From positions 1 through 64,000 of the forward strand of contig NC_009515.1 of NCBI RefSeq assembly GCF_000016525.1: DNA of 64,000 bases, read 5' to 3'. Below the pieces are notes generated by a model, which was not told the origin of the DNA, searched no databases, and saw only the letters and a list, made by a program, of their open reading frames with translations. This document shows, one piece after another, positions 33,427 through 44,300 of the stretch (positions within the stretch are counted from its first letter, which is position 1; the number at the start of each line of letters is the position of its first letter). This stretch comes from Methanobrevibacter smithii ATCC 35061 (lineage in GTDB: Archaea; Methanobacteriota; Methanobacteria; Methanobacteriales; Methanobacteriaceae). The position numbers and the translations under genes were made by a program.

Positions 33427-34285
33427 TAAAGAAATCATCTTGAATTTCATTAACTATTTCAGTAAACCTTTTGGTTACATCAGATTTAGGTTCAATTGTA
33501 ACCATTACTCCACCTTTATTAGGTGAGCTGGATACTTTTTCAGTTAATGGCAAATCTCCAAGATAAGTAATTTCCATTTCATCAGCAAAATCTTTTCCAT
33601 CACCTTTACCGAAGATATGGAGTTTTTCATTACAATGAGGACATTCATAGTAAGCCATATTTTCAACTAAACCTATGTTTTCCACATTTAACATTTCAAC
33701 CATTTTTACACATTTTAAAACATCTTCCTGAGACACTACATTAGGAGTAGTTACCATAACTACTGCATCAATATCTGGAATTGTCTGTAAAACTGTTAAC
33801 GGTTCATCACCTGTGCCAGGCGGGTTATCAATAATAAGAACATCAAGAGGACCCCATGCTACATCAGCTATTAACTGTTTGATACTGCCTGTTTTTTGTG
33901 GGCCTCTCCAAATAATAGGTGTGTCAATACTATCTAACATAAATGCCATTGACATTACTTTAAGACCGCTTGGTGCTTCAACAGGCATCATATGACGTTC
34001 TTCGTTAATCATGATGTCCTGATCTTCCACACCTAACATTTTTGGTATGTTCGGACCGTGAATATCTGCATCCAATATCCCTGTAGTAAATCCTTCTTTT
34101 TGGAAAGCTTCTGCAATATTTGCAGCTACTGTTGATTTTCCAACTCCTCCTTTACCACTCATAACAGCAATTTTATATTTGATTTGTCCTAAGTTTCTTG
34201 AGAGGTTGAGTTGTTGTTCAATCATTTGTTTTTGTTGTTCAGGAGTCATTTCTCCTCCATGACCATGATGTCCATGTTCTGGCAT
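33413..34285 (-). CDS. Mrp/NBP35 family iron-sulfur carrier ATPase
   Basis: 290 residues. The deviant Walker A GKGGVGKST is at 44-52. Switch residues DADIHGPNIPKMLG and WRGP follow, and the CPHC pair near 215 holds the bridging Fe-S cluster. The His-rich start (MPEHGHHGHGG) is a common extension in methanogens. It should transfer Fe-S clusters to apoproteins. It precedes no obvious partner; the flavoprotein gene upstream at 34366 runs in the same direction, 80 bp away. Confidence 0.93.
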   Translation of the reverse strand: MPEHGHHGHGGEMTPEQQKQMIEQQLNLSRNLGQIKYKIAVMSGKGGVGKSTVAANIAEAFQKEGFTTGILDADIHGPNIPKMLGVEDQDIMINEERHMMPVEAPSGLKVMSMAFMLDSIDTPIIWRGPQKTGSIKQLIADVAWGPLDVLIIDNPPGTGDEPLTVLQTIPDIDAVVMVTTPNVVSQEDVLKCVKMVEMLNVENIGLVENMAYYECPHCNEKLHIFGKGDGKDFADEMEITYLGDLPLTEKVSSSPNKGGVMVTIEPKSDVTKRFTEIVNEIQDDFFKKED

Positions 34286-34365
34286 AATATCACTCTCTAA
34301 AATTTATTTTTATCAATATAATATATTATAGTAACTAAAAGTATTTAAAAGTTTACAAATAAATG

Positions 34366-35700
34366 TTAGTTAAATTTCTTACTGACTTCTTCTACAGCAA
34401 GTACTAATGGATCGGTAACCATAGATACTGGAGGTGCATAAGCAAATTCAACATTACTTAATTCAAAGCAGCTTAAACCTTGGGTAATAGCTAAAGTCAT
34501 TGTATCAATCCTTTCAGCTACCCTTTCCTCAGCAATTATTTGACAACCAATAATTCTACCATTACAGTCACAGATAATCTTAATATCCATAGGTTTGGCA
34601 TTAGGATAATAACGGGCTCTTGTAAGTGCTTCCACCTTTTCAACAATAGGTTTGATATTGTTCTGTTGAGCAAAACTGGAAGTCAAACCAACAGCACCAA
34701 ACTCTAATTTACCTACTTTAGAAACCATAGCATTCAATACTGGATTGAAATTAGATTTTTTACCAGTTATTGTACGTGCTAATGTTTTAGATTCACGAAC
34801 CGCAGTAGTACCTAAATGACTGATAGTATTGGCCTGAAGAATTAAATCCTGAGATTCAACACAGTCCCCAAGAGCATAAACATCTTCAACAGAAGTTTCC
34901 ATTTTTTCATTAACTAAAATAGCCCATCTTCCGATATCACAGCCAGCCATTTTAGCTAATTCCAATTCAGGCCTTACACCAGTAGCTAAAATAACCATAT
35001 CTGCATCAATACAGCTTCCGTCACCGAAATATGCTTTTTTAACTTTTCCATCTTCTCCTTCCAATTTAGTAATAGGTTCACCAAGCATTACATGAATATT
35101 TTCCATTTTCAAATATCCGGTTAAAATATCAGCCATATCACTATCAAGAGATCTTGGAACAATTTGAGGCATCATTTCACTTAAAGTAACATTTAAACCT
35201 AATTCTTTAAGAGCAAAAACAATTTCAATACCAATTAATCCGGCACCAGTTACAACAGCACTTTTAGAAGTTTTAGCCCATTGCTGAACTTTCCTACCGT
35301 CCTCAATGTTTCTTATTTGGAAAACACCCTCTAAATCCACACCTTCCATAGGAGGTACAAATGGGTTTCCCCCAGTAGCTAAAACCAATTTATCATAATC
35401 AATAGTTTTTTCACCATCTGCATTTTCATAAGTGACAGTTTTTTTACTGCTGTCAACTGCAGTTACTTCAGATTTTATTAAAACATCAATATTGACTTCT
35501 TTATAATCTTCAGGTGTTTTCATAATAATATCATCAAAAGAAGAAATCTTTCCAGACAATACATAAGGAATAGCACATGGAGAATATGCCACATTTTCAT
35601 CACGAGTTATAACAGTAATTTCCGCATCTTTATCTAAACGCCTAATATTTGAAGCAGTAGACATTCCGCCTGCTCCCCCACCAACAATAACAACTTTCAT
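34366..35700 (-). CDS. FAD-dependent pyridine nucleotide-disulfide oxidoreductase (CoA-disulfide reductase/NADH oxidase-like)
   Basis: 444 residues. FAD motif VVIVGGGAGGMSTA is at 2-15 and the NAD(P) motif VVTGAGLIGIEIVFAL around 150-165. SPCAIPYVLSG at about 41-51 holds the single redox Cys typical of CoA-disulfide reductase and NADH oxidase. C-terminal YAPPVS is the dimer interface. It reduces CoA disulfide or oxygen with NAD(P)H; which one cannot be read from sequence. It may protect the anaerobe from oxidants. Confidence 0.9.
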   Translation of the reverse strand: MKVVIVGGGAGGMSTASNIRRLDKDAEITVITRDENVAYSPCAIPYVLSGKISSFDDIIMKTPEDYKEVNIDVLIKSEVTAVDSSKKTVTYENADGEKTIDYDKLVLATGGNPFVPPMEGVDLEGVFQIRNIEDGRKVQQWAKTSKSAVVTGAGLIGIEIVFALKELGLNVTLSEMMPQIVPRSLDSDMADILTGYLKMENIHVMLGEPITKLEGEDGKVKKAYFGDGSCIDADMVILATGVRPELELAKMAGCDIGRWAILVNEKMETSVEDVYALGDCVESQDLILQANTISHLGTTAVRESKTLARTITGKKSNFNPVLNAMVSKVGKLEFGAVGLTSSFAQQNNIKPIVEKVEALTRARYYPNAKPMDIKIICDCNGRIIGCQIIAEERVAERIDTMTLAITQGLSCFELSNVEFAYAPPVSMVTDPLVLAVEEVSKKFN

Positions 35701-35825
35701 CGTTAAAACAACCTTTTTTTAAACAAATTAACAAAATATTTATGAATTTAACATTAATATTTATTAAAATATAAGTATAAAAAAGTAACTATCAAAAAAA
35801 GTTCAATTTAAAAGGTGAAATAAAT

Positions 35826-36452
35826 ATGAAAGAAATTGATTTTAATTTAAATGAAAATCCTTTTATTAATTTCCAGTCATCAAGATATTCAATGACTGCC
35901 AGAATCAACGTTGAAAAAATGTGGAAATATTCAAAAGAAAATAACTATTCATTTTTTGTATTGTCTTTAGGGTGTTTAATGGAAGCTGTAAACTCCATAC
36001 CTCAGCTTAAAAGAAGAATAGTTAACGATAAAGTAATTGAACATGATTATTTAGATGGAGTCTGCCCAATAATGGATGAAAACAATGAAATCTATAAAGA
36101 AATGAGAGTAAAACCACCTGAAACATTTAATGACTTTGAAAACTGGCATAATTATGTTAAAAAAACATCAGCTGATGTGTTATCCAGCAAAATAGATGAA
36201 TTCAATGTTAAAATGGAAAAACGAGACTGTGAAAATATAGCTAATTACTCCTGTATCCCATGGGTTGATTTTGAATCAATAACAAGTGGAATATTAACTG
36301 GAAATCAAATACAGCCATTAATAACCTGGGGAAAAGTAAATAAAAACTATGAAATGAGTGTAGCTATTACTGTAAGCCATATTTTTGTTAATGGCAGAGA
36401 ATTAGGATTATTTTACAAAAAAGCACAGGAAAACTTTAATCATCTGAAGTAG
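35826..36452 (+). CDS. chloramphenicol acetyltransferase-like protein
   Basis: 208 residues with the CAT fold pattern: INVEKMWKYSKENNYSFF, YSCIPWVDFESI and the terminal VAITVSHIFVNGRELG. The catalytic His is present (SH), but the usual HHxxxDG reads SHIFVNG, with Asn for Asp. Archaeal homologues likely acetylate something other than chloramphenicol. GGTGAAAT precedes the ATG. Convergent with the next gene, overlapping by 17 bases. Confidence 0.8.
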   Translation: MKEIDFNLNENPFINFQSSRYSMTARINVEKMWKYSKENNYSFFVLSLGCLMEAVNSIPQLKRRIVNDKVIEHDYLDGVCPIMDENNEIYKEMRVKPPETFNDFENWHNYVKKTSADVLSSKIDEFNVKMEKRDCENIANYSCIPWVDFESITSGILTGNQIQPLITWGKVNKNYEMSVAITVSHIFVNGRELGLFYKKAQENFNHLK

Positions 36453-36765
36453 ATTCAATATCAGTAGTTTCCAATTTAAATATAACTGGCCTTAACCCAT
36501 CATTACAACTGACAATAGCTATACCTGGTTTTTTAATCCAATCCCCATAATAAAATAAATTATCAACACCGTGAGACAATGCAAATACATACTGATATAT
36601 TGCTTTCCATGCTTCATCACAAAAGCCTTCAGGCTTTGCCCAATCCCCATAATAAACTTCACCTTCATTTAGAATCGGACATACTCCCAAATCATCAATA
36701 CCATATTCTTTAGCCAAATCCTCTTGGAATGTTGTTTTTAAAACTGTTATTTTTACTTTTTTCAT
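36436..36765 (-). CDS. TIGR04076 family protein
   Basis: 109 residues, starting KKVKITVLKTTFQEDL and containing CPILNEGEVYYGDWAKPEGFCDEAW and a late SCNDGLRPVIFKLE. The Cys and Trp positions match the TIGR04076 group, a small family of unknown function common in anaerobes. It is soluble and has no known partner. It lies just downstream of the F420:NADP reductase gene (30 bp) on the same strand. Confidence 0.78.
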   Translation of the reverse strand: MKKVKITVLKTTFQEDLAKEYGIDDLGVCPILNEGEVYYGDWAKPEGFCDEAWKAIYQYVFALSHGVDNLFYYGDWIKKPGIAIVSCNDGLRPVIFKLETTDIESTSDD

Positions 36766-36794
36766 TGTAATTCAAAAAAAATAAGGTAAAGATT

Positions 36795-37475
36795 TTATTC
36801 AAAATCAATACCAGTTATTCTAAATCCACCATAATGAGATTTGAATTTAATGTTCATACCAATTAGCAATGGGGTAATAGATTCAATTAAATGAGCTTTA
36901 TTTAAAGGCCCAATATCAATAGATCTTAAACCAGGTATTTTTTCAATAATATCACTAGCTATCTCTTTAGCTTCCTTATCATCACCACAAATCAAACAGT
37001 CACATTCAATTGGGTCTGGAATATTTGCCAAATGAGAGTTACTAATATTATTAAATGCTGCAACGACTTTAACATCTGCATCTTTTAAGATTTTTGCCGC
37101 CCTTTCTGCTGCTGAACCCGGATTTATATGTAAAGGATTACTTACCGGTCCGCCAATAGCTGTTTCCAATGGTACAGTTGCATCTAAAAGTACTTTTCCT
37201 TTTGCATTTTCTTTAATAGTCTTTAAAGTTGCACTTTGAGCCTGTAAAGGTACAGTTAAAATTAACACATCAGCTGCAGCTGCTGCATCTTCATTAGCCA
37301 TACCAACTAACTCTTTAGGATTGTGCTCTTTAATTTCCTCATTAGCTTCACCAACAACAGTTAAAGCTTTTTCTTCTTTACGAGATCCCACAATTACATC
37401 TTCACCTGCAATAGCTAAACGTTTTGCAATTCCAAGACCTTGAGGTCCTGTTCCACCAATTATACCAATTTTCAT
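36795..37475 (-). CDS. npdG: F420H2:NADP oxidoreductase
   Basis: 226 residues. MKIGIIGGTGPQG gives the NADP-binding glycine motif, followed by VIVGSRKEEKA which selects the phosphate of NADP. LDATVPLE, VVAAFNNISNSHLANI and ICGDDKEA match the archaeal Fno/NpdG family. It moves hydride between coenzyme F420 and NADP to feed biosynthesis. The ATG at 37475 follows GGAGG at a proper distance, so the TTG at 37490 is rejected. Confidence 0.92.
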   Translation of the reverse strand: MKIGIIGGTGPQGLGIAKRLAIAGEDVIVGSRKEEKALTVVGEANEEIKEHNPKELVGMANEDAAAAADVLILTVPLQAQSATLKTIKENAKGKVLLDATVPLETAIGGPVSNPLHINPGSAAERAAKILKDADVKVVAAFNNISNSHLANIPDPIECDCLICGDDKEAKEIASDIIEKIPGLRSIDIGPLNKAHLIESITPLLIGMNIKFKSHYGGFRITGIDFE

Positions 37476-37496
37476 TTTTTTATCCTCCAAGGAAAG

Positions 37497-38045
37497 TTAT
37501 TTTTTGTCATAGAGTAAACCACCGACAAAAATCATATATTCAGGTAATTTCCCATCTTTTGCATAGATGATTTTATAACCAAAAGTATCTTCAATTGTTC
37601 TGTCAACATCCCCACCAAGTGATTCAATAGAATATCTTAACTTAAATGGCATCTTACAAGGCATACCAATTGTTTTAGTGCATTTCATACATAAATTACA
37701 GTGCCCAATAAATAAACCTAAAGAATCTTCACTTTCCAATGCATATATGTCATTCATTAATTTGACTTTCATTCGCTCAAGTCTTTTTATAATAAAATTC
37801 AATTCATTAGGGGTATATGTTCTGTCTAACTCCTCTTGTGAAAAATCAAATTTAAAAGCAATTATTTTAAGTTTATTATATGAATTCCAGATTTCATCAG
37901 GGTCAAAATCAAAAGGAGGGCAACCCCAATTGTTGTCATACTGATCACATTCTTTACAGATTTCTAAAAATTTTTCTATGTCAACATATTTATCATAATA
38001 TTCAGACACGTTAACATCTGCTGTGAGTTTACTTATGTTAACCAT
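37497..38045 (-). CDS. DUF2284 metal-binding protein
   Basis: 182 residues. Two Cys clusters are visible: CKECDQYDNNWGCPPF near 30-45 and HCNLCMKCTKTIGMPCKMP near 117-135, typical of DUF2284, predicted to bind Fe-S or zinc. Function unsettled. It is upstream of npdG, 21 bp away, and likely in the same transcript. Confidence 0.82.
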   Translation of the reverse strand: MVNISKLTADVNVSEYYDKYVDIEKFLEICKECDQYDNNWGCPPFDFDPDEIWNSYNKLKIIAFKFDFSQEELDRTYTPNELNFIIKRLERMKVKLMNDIYALESEDSLGLFIGHCNLCMKCTKTIGMPCKMPFKLRYSIESLGGDVDRTIEDTFGYKIIYAKDGKLPEYMIFVGGLLYDKK

Positions 38046-38098
38046 AATATTATTTAAATAAAACAGTATAATAAAAGTTTCTAAAAAAAGAAAAAGAT

Positions 38099-38120
38099 AA
38101 GAGATTAGTTAAAATCTCTT
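38099..38120 (-). terminator. terminator of the 997-residue adhesin-like gene
   Basis: AAGAGATT and AATCTCTT pair around six bases across the stop codon region. T-rich DNA follows in the direction of transcription. Confidence 0.6.
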
Positions 38121-41112
38121 AAGCAATTGTTATAGTTCTTCCAACTTGGTATTCGTTCCAGATAGATGTGATAATATATTTACCTGGATTTAATCTAATT
38201 AGTAAGTTAGCCATACCATTTTCATCAGTTGTTCTGTTGTAGAATACACCGTTTACATTAAATGTTATGTTTTGATTAGCTAATGGTTTACCTTGACCAT
38301 CTAAAGTTTTTGCAGTGAAATTGCTGCCGTCTTGGAATTTCATGTCTAAATCTTTTGTAATTAAAGTTGGCAATACAGTAACATTATTTCCAACTGCATA
38401 TTTACCATACATAGTTGTAATGATATAATCACCAGGATATAAATTAATATTTAATGTAGCAGTACCATTAATAACCTCTTTAGTGTAGAATACACCATTA
38501 ATATTGAAGGTTACATTTGTACCATTAGCTGGTGTTCCATCACCATTTAATACTTTAACAACAAATTGTGATTCATTTTTGTAGTATTTTACTAAGTTTT
38601 CAGTTATTACAGTTGATAATACAGTAACATTAAATCCTAATTCTTCACCTGTTACAGAATTGAATGCAGTTAAAACATATTTTCCAGGGTTTAACCAAAT
38701 ACGTAATGTAGCAGTACCATTAGTAATATTTGCTTTATAGAATACACCATTAATATTGAATTTAACAGTAGTATTATCTTTTAATGCTGTACCATTGCTG
38801 TCAGTGAATTTTGCAACAAAATGAGTATCATTACGATAGAATTTAACAATATCATTAGCTAATATAGTTGGAGTTACAATTATGCTAGATTCTACAGTAG
38901 TATTTTCATAAGTAGCAGTTACTTTGTAAGATCCTGATACTAAATTAATATCCATAGATGCAACACCAGTTCCATTAGTAAGTTTTGTATAATTTCTGCC
39001 ATTAATATTAAATGTAATATTAGCATTTGCTATAGGATTATGACTTGAATCAGTCAAAATAGCAATAAGTTTATCAGCACTGCCATAAATTTTAACAAGT
39101 TCTGGAACATCAATTAAGAATTTAGGACCATTATTTGCTACAATAGTTTTATTATTAGCCTGAACAGTTTTATCTCCTAAACCAACATTTGAAACTAAAG
39201 AATTATAAGTTACAGATCCTGCACCAGTAGTATTAACTGTGTATTCACCAGTAGTTTTAACAGTACAGTTAGTTACAGTTGCATTACCATAAGCAATTTT
39301 AACACCGGTAGTTTCAGCAATGATAGAGTCACCGCATTTGCTTGCATTACCTATATTATTACCATTAGTGATAATATCATTTTTATTTAGGGTTACAGTA
39401 CTTGCACTAGATGCAACACCTGTAGTAAAGTTACCAACAAGAGTTATTTCGTTTCCAATTAAAGTTTCATTATTTCCACTTACATAAATACCATAAATGT
39501 AACTGGAGTTACCTACAACATTATTGTTGTTGTATGTAATGTTATTGGCCTTGTCACCCCAATTACTTGAGTAAATACCATATGCAACAACTGGAGATTC
39601 AACAAACACTTCATTGTCTTTTAAAATACCATTTGAATTGTCATATATTTGAATACCATCAGCATAATAGTTATCAGAATCAGAGTAAAAAGCATTTGAT
39701 GCTATTGTAAAGTTTTTACCACTAATAGTAATACCGTAAACATAGGTATGACCTTTGGTACTTATATTGTTGTTTTCTATAATTGCATTATTTCCACCTT
39801 CAATGTATAAATTATGAATAGTATCATGAGCTCCACTAGCATTGTTATATTCAATAGCAATATTGTTTGAAGCTATATTTAAATTAGCAGATCCTTCAAC
39901 ATAAATACCTGCAGACATTACAGTAGCAGCCCAAGTAGGAGGCATATAATTTACAGGAACTGAAGGGATTTCAGCAAAAATATAATTATTTAAAATATTC
40001 ACATTATCAGAATCAATTATTCTAATAATATTATTAATGCCATTGCCATTAGTTTTACCGGAATAAACAATAGTGTTGTTGTTAATAGTTAAATTAACTG
40101 CATTTTCAGCATTAATTACAAAACTGTTTTTATCAAAAGCACTATTAACTGAAAATATGTTGGCATTTATATTTGCATTAGCTCCTCTTACATCAATTGC
40201 TGATTCAACACCACTAGTGTTAGTTAAAACAATGGCAAAATTAGAAACAGAAATATTATCTGCTTTAATTACAAGAGAAATATCCTTTAAAATAGCTTTT
40301 TCACCAATTAAATTGATTTTTTTATCAATAGTAAGGGTACTTAAATTAAGTCCACTGAAATTACCTGCAAATATTAAATCAGAAAAGGTAATATCATTAT
40401 TTAAAACACCATCTTTCCCAAAGTAAGTGAAAAAGGTATCATTTGTAACAGTGTTACCAGTTACAGTGAAAGTAGTGTTAATAGTTTTATTAGCATATTT
40501 TTTATCACCAAAGTAAACTACAGTAGCATTAGTATTTCCTGTAGCTAAATTTGGTATAGCAATAGTAGTTTTACCACTAACAAGTTTTCCATTGTAAGTT
40601 TTATTGCCAATAGTTATATTTACATCACCAGTTGCATCTTCAGGTAAAGTTATAACTGCAGAAACATTATTTCCATAGAATACAGCAGGTGCATCTATAG
40701 TCATGTTATACACAGAAATTTTATTTACATTAAATACAAATGGGGTGGAATTAGTTCCATTATAACTTGCAATTACACTATGTTTACCAATTTCTAAGTT
40801 TGTAAAAATTACACTTGCACTACCATTAGCAATAACTCCAGATTGATTGATTTTATTATCTAAACTGAATTTAATATTACCAGTAGTAGTATTTGGAATT
40901 ATTTTAGCTTCGACAGTTGCATTTTCACCATAAGTAATATCTTTAGCTGTAACATCTATAGATATATCATTAGTTGCTTCACTTACAACTGCATTATCAT
41001 CATAAGATGATAATACACTAACATCATCAGTTGTGTTATCAGCAGCAGAAACTGCTGAAAGTGAAAGAGCAACTATAGCAACAAGAAGAAAAACAAGTAT
41101 CTTTTTATTCAT
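38119..41112 (-). CDS. adhesin-like protein with beta-helix and Ig-like domains
   Basis: 997 residues. The start at 41112 follows GGAGAG and gives a good signal peptide (1-24, ending VSAAD); the open frame reaches 49 codons further without a site. An Ig-like part (about 30-225) contains DVTAKDITYGENATVEAK. A right-handed beta-helix (about 240-610) has runs of NNTI and NNIY. Then come four Ig-like repeats of about 90 residues ending LNPGKYIITSIWNEYQVGR. No membrane anchor is seen at the end. Such proteins are thought to bind host or partner cells. Confidence 0.85.
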   Translation of the reverse strand: MNKKILVFLLVAIVALSLSAVSAADNTTDDVSVLSSYDDNAVVSEATNDISIDVTAKDITYGENATVEAKIIPNTTTGNIKFSLDNKINQSGVIANGSASVIFTNLEIGKHSVIASYNGTNSTPFVFNVNKISVYNMTIDAPAVFYGNNVSAVITLPEDATGDVNITIGNKTYNGKLVSGKTTIAIPNLATGNTNATVVYFGDKKYANKTINTTFTVTGNTVTNDTFFTYFGKDGVLNNDITFSDLIFAGNFSGLNLSTLTIDKKINLIGEKAILKDISLVIKADNISVSNFAIVLTNTSGVESAIDVRGANANINANIFSVNSAFDKNSFVINAENAVNLTINNNTIVYSGKTNGNGINNIIRIIDSDNVNILNNYIFAEIPSVPVNYMPPTWAATVMSAGIYVEGSANLNIASNNIAIEYNNASGAHDTIHNLYIEGGNNAIIENNNISTKGHTYVYGITISGKNFTIASNAFYSDSDNYYADGIQIYDNSNGILKDNEVFVESPVVAYGIYSSNWGDKANNITYNNNNVVGNSSYIYGIYVSGNNETLIGNEITLVGNFTTGVASSASTVTLNKNDIITNGNNIGNASKCGDSIIAETTGVKIAYGNATVTNCTVKTTGEYTVNTTGAGSVTYNSLVSNVGLGDKTVQANNKTIVANNGPKFLIDVPELVKIYGSADKLIAILTDSSHNPIANANITFNINGRNYTKLTNGTGVASMDINLVSGSYKVTATYENTTVESSIIVTPTILANDIVKFYRNDTHFVAKFTDSNGTALKDNTTVKFNINGVFYKANITNGTATLRIWLNPGKYVLTAFNSVTGEELGFNVTVLSTVITENLVKYYKNESQFVVKVLNGDGTPANGTNVTFNINGVFYTKEVINGTATLNINLYPGDYIITTMYGKYAVGNNVTVLPTLITKDLDMKFQDGSNFTAKTLDGQGKPLANQNITFNVNGVFYNRTTDENGMANLLIRLNPGKYIITSIWNEYQVGRTITIA

Positions 41113-41296
41113 AATTAATCTCTCCATTATATATAAGAATATTCTTAGCATCCATATTATGCCATTTATCCAACTATATGAATGCATGTAATATATATTT
41201 GCTCTAATACAATATAATCCTTTTGAAGATAAAAACAAATAATATCGCCTATACTTCAATATAACAGCATTATTAAAGTTAAAAAGAAAAAAAAGT

Positions 41297-41320
41297 AAAG
41301 AAGAATTTAAAATCTTCTTT
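41297..41320 (-). terminator. terminator of the large adhesin-like gene
   Basis: AAAGAAGA and TCTTCTTT pair just beyond the stop at 41323, with an AT-rich loop. Confidence 0.55.
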
Positions 41321-41322
41321 TT

Positions 41323-44300
41323 TTAAGCAATTGTAATATTGTTTCCAATTTGGTATTCGTTCCAGATAGATGTGATGATATATTTACCTGGGTTTAAGCG
41401 TATATTCAAGTTAGCTATGCCGTTTTCATCTGTTGTTTTATGGTAGAATACACCGTTTACGTTAAATGATATGTTCTGCTTAGCTAATGCTTTGCCTTGA
41501 CCGTCTAATGTTTGTGCAGTGAAGTTGCTGCCGTCTAAGTATTTCATATCAAGATCTTTAGTAATTAAAGTTGGCAATACTGTAATGTTGTTAGATACCC
41601 AGCAGCCTTCATATTCAGCTGTTACGATGTAAGTGCCTGGGCGTAACTTAATACCTAAGCTAACGATACCATTGTCATCAGATACTCTGTGGTAAAAGAC
41701 TCCGTTGATGTTGAAGGTTACTTCCTGACCAGCTGCTACTTTACCGTCTTTACCAATTACTTTAAGAGTATAGCTGGATTCATTTAAGTAGTATTTAATC
41801 AAATCAGAGTTATCAACAAGTAATGATTTGACAGTTACTTTATTTGAGTTTTCCTCACCGGTAACAAGATTATAATTGGTTATAATGTATTCCTTAGGAA
41901 GCAGTTGGATGTTTAAAGTAGCTATACCTTCACCATTGGTAGATTTAGTATAGAAAACACCGTTAATGTTAAACTTAACAGTAGCGTTAACTAAAGCCTT
42001 ACCGTTGCTGTCTAAGAATAGTGCAGAATACTGAGTTGCATTTCTAAACATTTTAACAATATCATAGCCAATAACAGTAGATTTAATTGTTACTGTTGAG
42101 CTAACTGTTGTGCTATTGTAAGTAGCTGATGCATTATAAACTCCGGCTTTTAAATTAATGCCCATTGAAGCAACACCACTCTTATTAGTGTATTTAGTAT
42201 AATTCACACCATTGACAGTAAAAACAATTGATGCGTTAATAATTGGATTTCCTTGACCATCAATTAAAGTAGCTATAAGCTTGTCTGTTCCTCCCTGGAA
42301 TTTAATAAGTTCATTAATACTTAACTTAAATTCTACAGGAATTACTGTTATGTTTCTAATCAAAGTAGCAGAAGCATATTTATCATCACCACTATAATTA
42401 ATTTCAACACTATGATTTCCACTAGTTAAATTATTAATAACCACTTTAGCACTACCATTGTTTACAGCAACACTTTCTTTTTTACCATCTACACTAACAA
42501 TTACATTTCCAGTAGCATCTTCAGGTAAAACAATACTTACACTTAAATCATTGCCACTAACATTTGTATCAGCTTTAATATCAGATGAATATTTATTTAT
42601 TTTAAAAGTTGTATTAGCTGATGCAGAACCATATAAATCATTACCATCATATTTAGCTATAACATCATATGTTCCACTACTTAAATTAGCTATAGATAAA
42701 ATAGCTTTATTGTCTTTTATTAAAACAGGATATTCCTTATTATTAACAATAAATATTATTTCTCCAGTTACACCATCAGTAACTTCCGCTTTAATAGTTA
42801 CATCAGATCCAACATAAACATCTTCAGAAGTTAAATTTATAACAGACGGGAATTTGTTAACTGTTAAATTGTTTAGTGTTTTTGACGGAGCATAATATCC
42901 GCTACCTTCAAAGACTACTTCAATCAAATGAGTTCCAACACCTAAACTAGCTATTGGTATTGAAACATTACCAAATTCATCAGTAACTTCCTTCCAAACT
43001 TTATCTCCACATTTAATTATAATATTCATTCCAGACAATTCTTTTCCATGAATATCAGTTAATGAGATTGTATAATTCTCATTTATAAATAATTCATCAT
43101 CTTTAACTACAATTACTGTTGGGAATGCATCAGGAGTGTTATTATAAACTTTATTTAATTGTGAAGCATTAACAGATTTATCTCCAAGGAATTTGCCAGA
43201 TACCAAATAATTGCCCGTAACTGTATTTACCTGAGTATTGCGTTTATCAATCATTACTGTATAATCACCATTAGCAATTATTGTATTGTTATAAGCTTCT
43301 AATTTAGAGTATTTTACACTGTTTTTATCTCCAGTAACTATAATTCCAGTATTTGCTCCTCCAAGAACATCACCACCAGTAATAGGTCCAATTCCACTTC
43401 CTAAAGATTTAATTGTATTATTAAATACTTTAAGATTTTTAGAAGAAGACATTATACCCATTGTAATATTACCTTTTGAGATTATTGTATTTCCAGTGAC
43501 CTTTTCATCATTTCCCATAAGCTCCATAGCATAAGCTGTATGAGCATTAGCTAATATTGTATTGTTTATATAATCAACATTAACCGCCCCATTTATTGCT
43601 TGTGAATATATTCCATAAACAACATCTAAAGCTTCAACACTAACAGAATTATTAAATAATTTACCTGTGATAGGGCCGTCTACTTCAATAGCATTTGCAT
43701 AGTAATAATCACATTTTGAAGTGATGATATTGTCTGCAACATTTATGTTTAAACATCCGACAACATTATAATCACTGTCCATTACACTTACAAATTTTAA
43801 AGCATAGGTATAATTATGTCCTGTTACATCAATTATATTTGATTTGACAACAGGATTTTTAGAAGCTCTTATTAAAATTCCTTCAATAGTATCAAACATT
43901 CCGCCGAAAGTAGTATATGCATTTGTAACTCTATTATTTATGACTTTAACATTATCACTATTGTCTATAAAGACTGCTGCACTGTAAGTTATAGCTGCAT
44001 AAGTAATTTTATCGTAATCAATTGCAAGAGAAGGCATTTTAGCATTGATAGTGTTATTTTCAATTACAGCACCTTTACAATCATCAATATGAACTGGATG
44101 ATTAAGAGTTTTGCCTTTACTTTGACCAGAATATATGATTGTGTTATTAACTAACTGTAAATTACTTACTCCATTTGCATAAATAGCCATTGCATCAGAT
44201 GTACCAACATCATTAAAATTAATTAATGAATTTTTAACAATAACCTTATCTACATTTGTTATATAAATACCATAATTCTGTTTATTTATATTTATTGTAA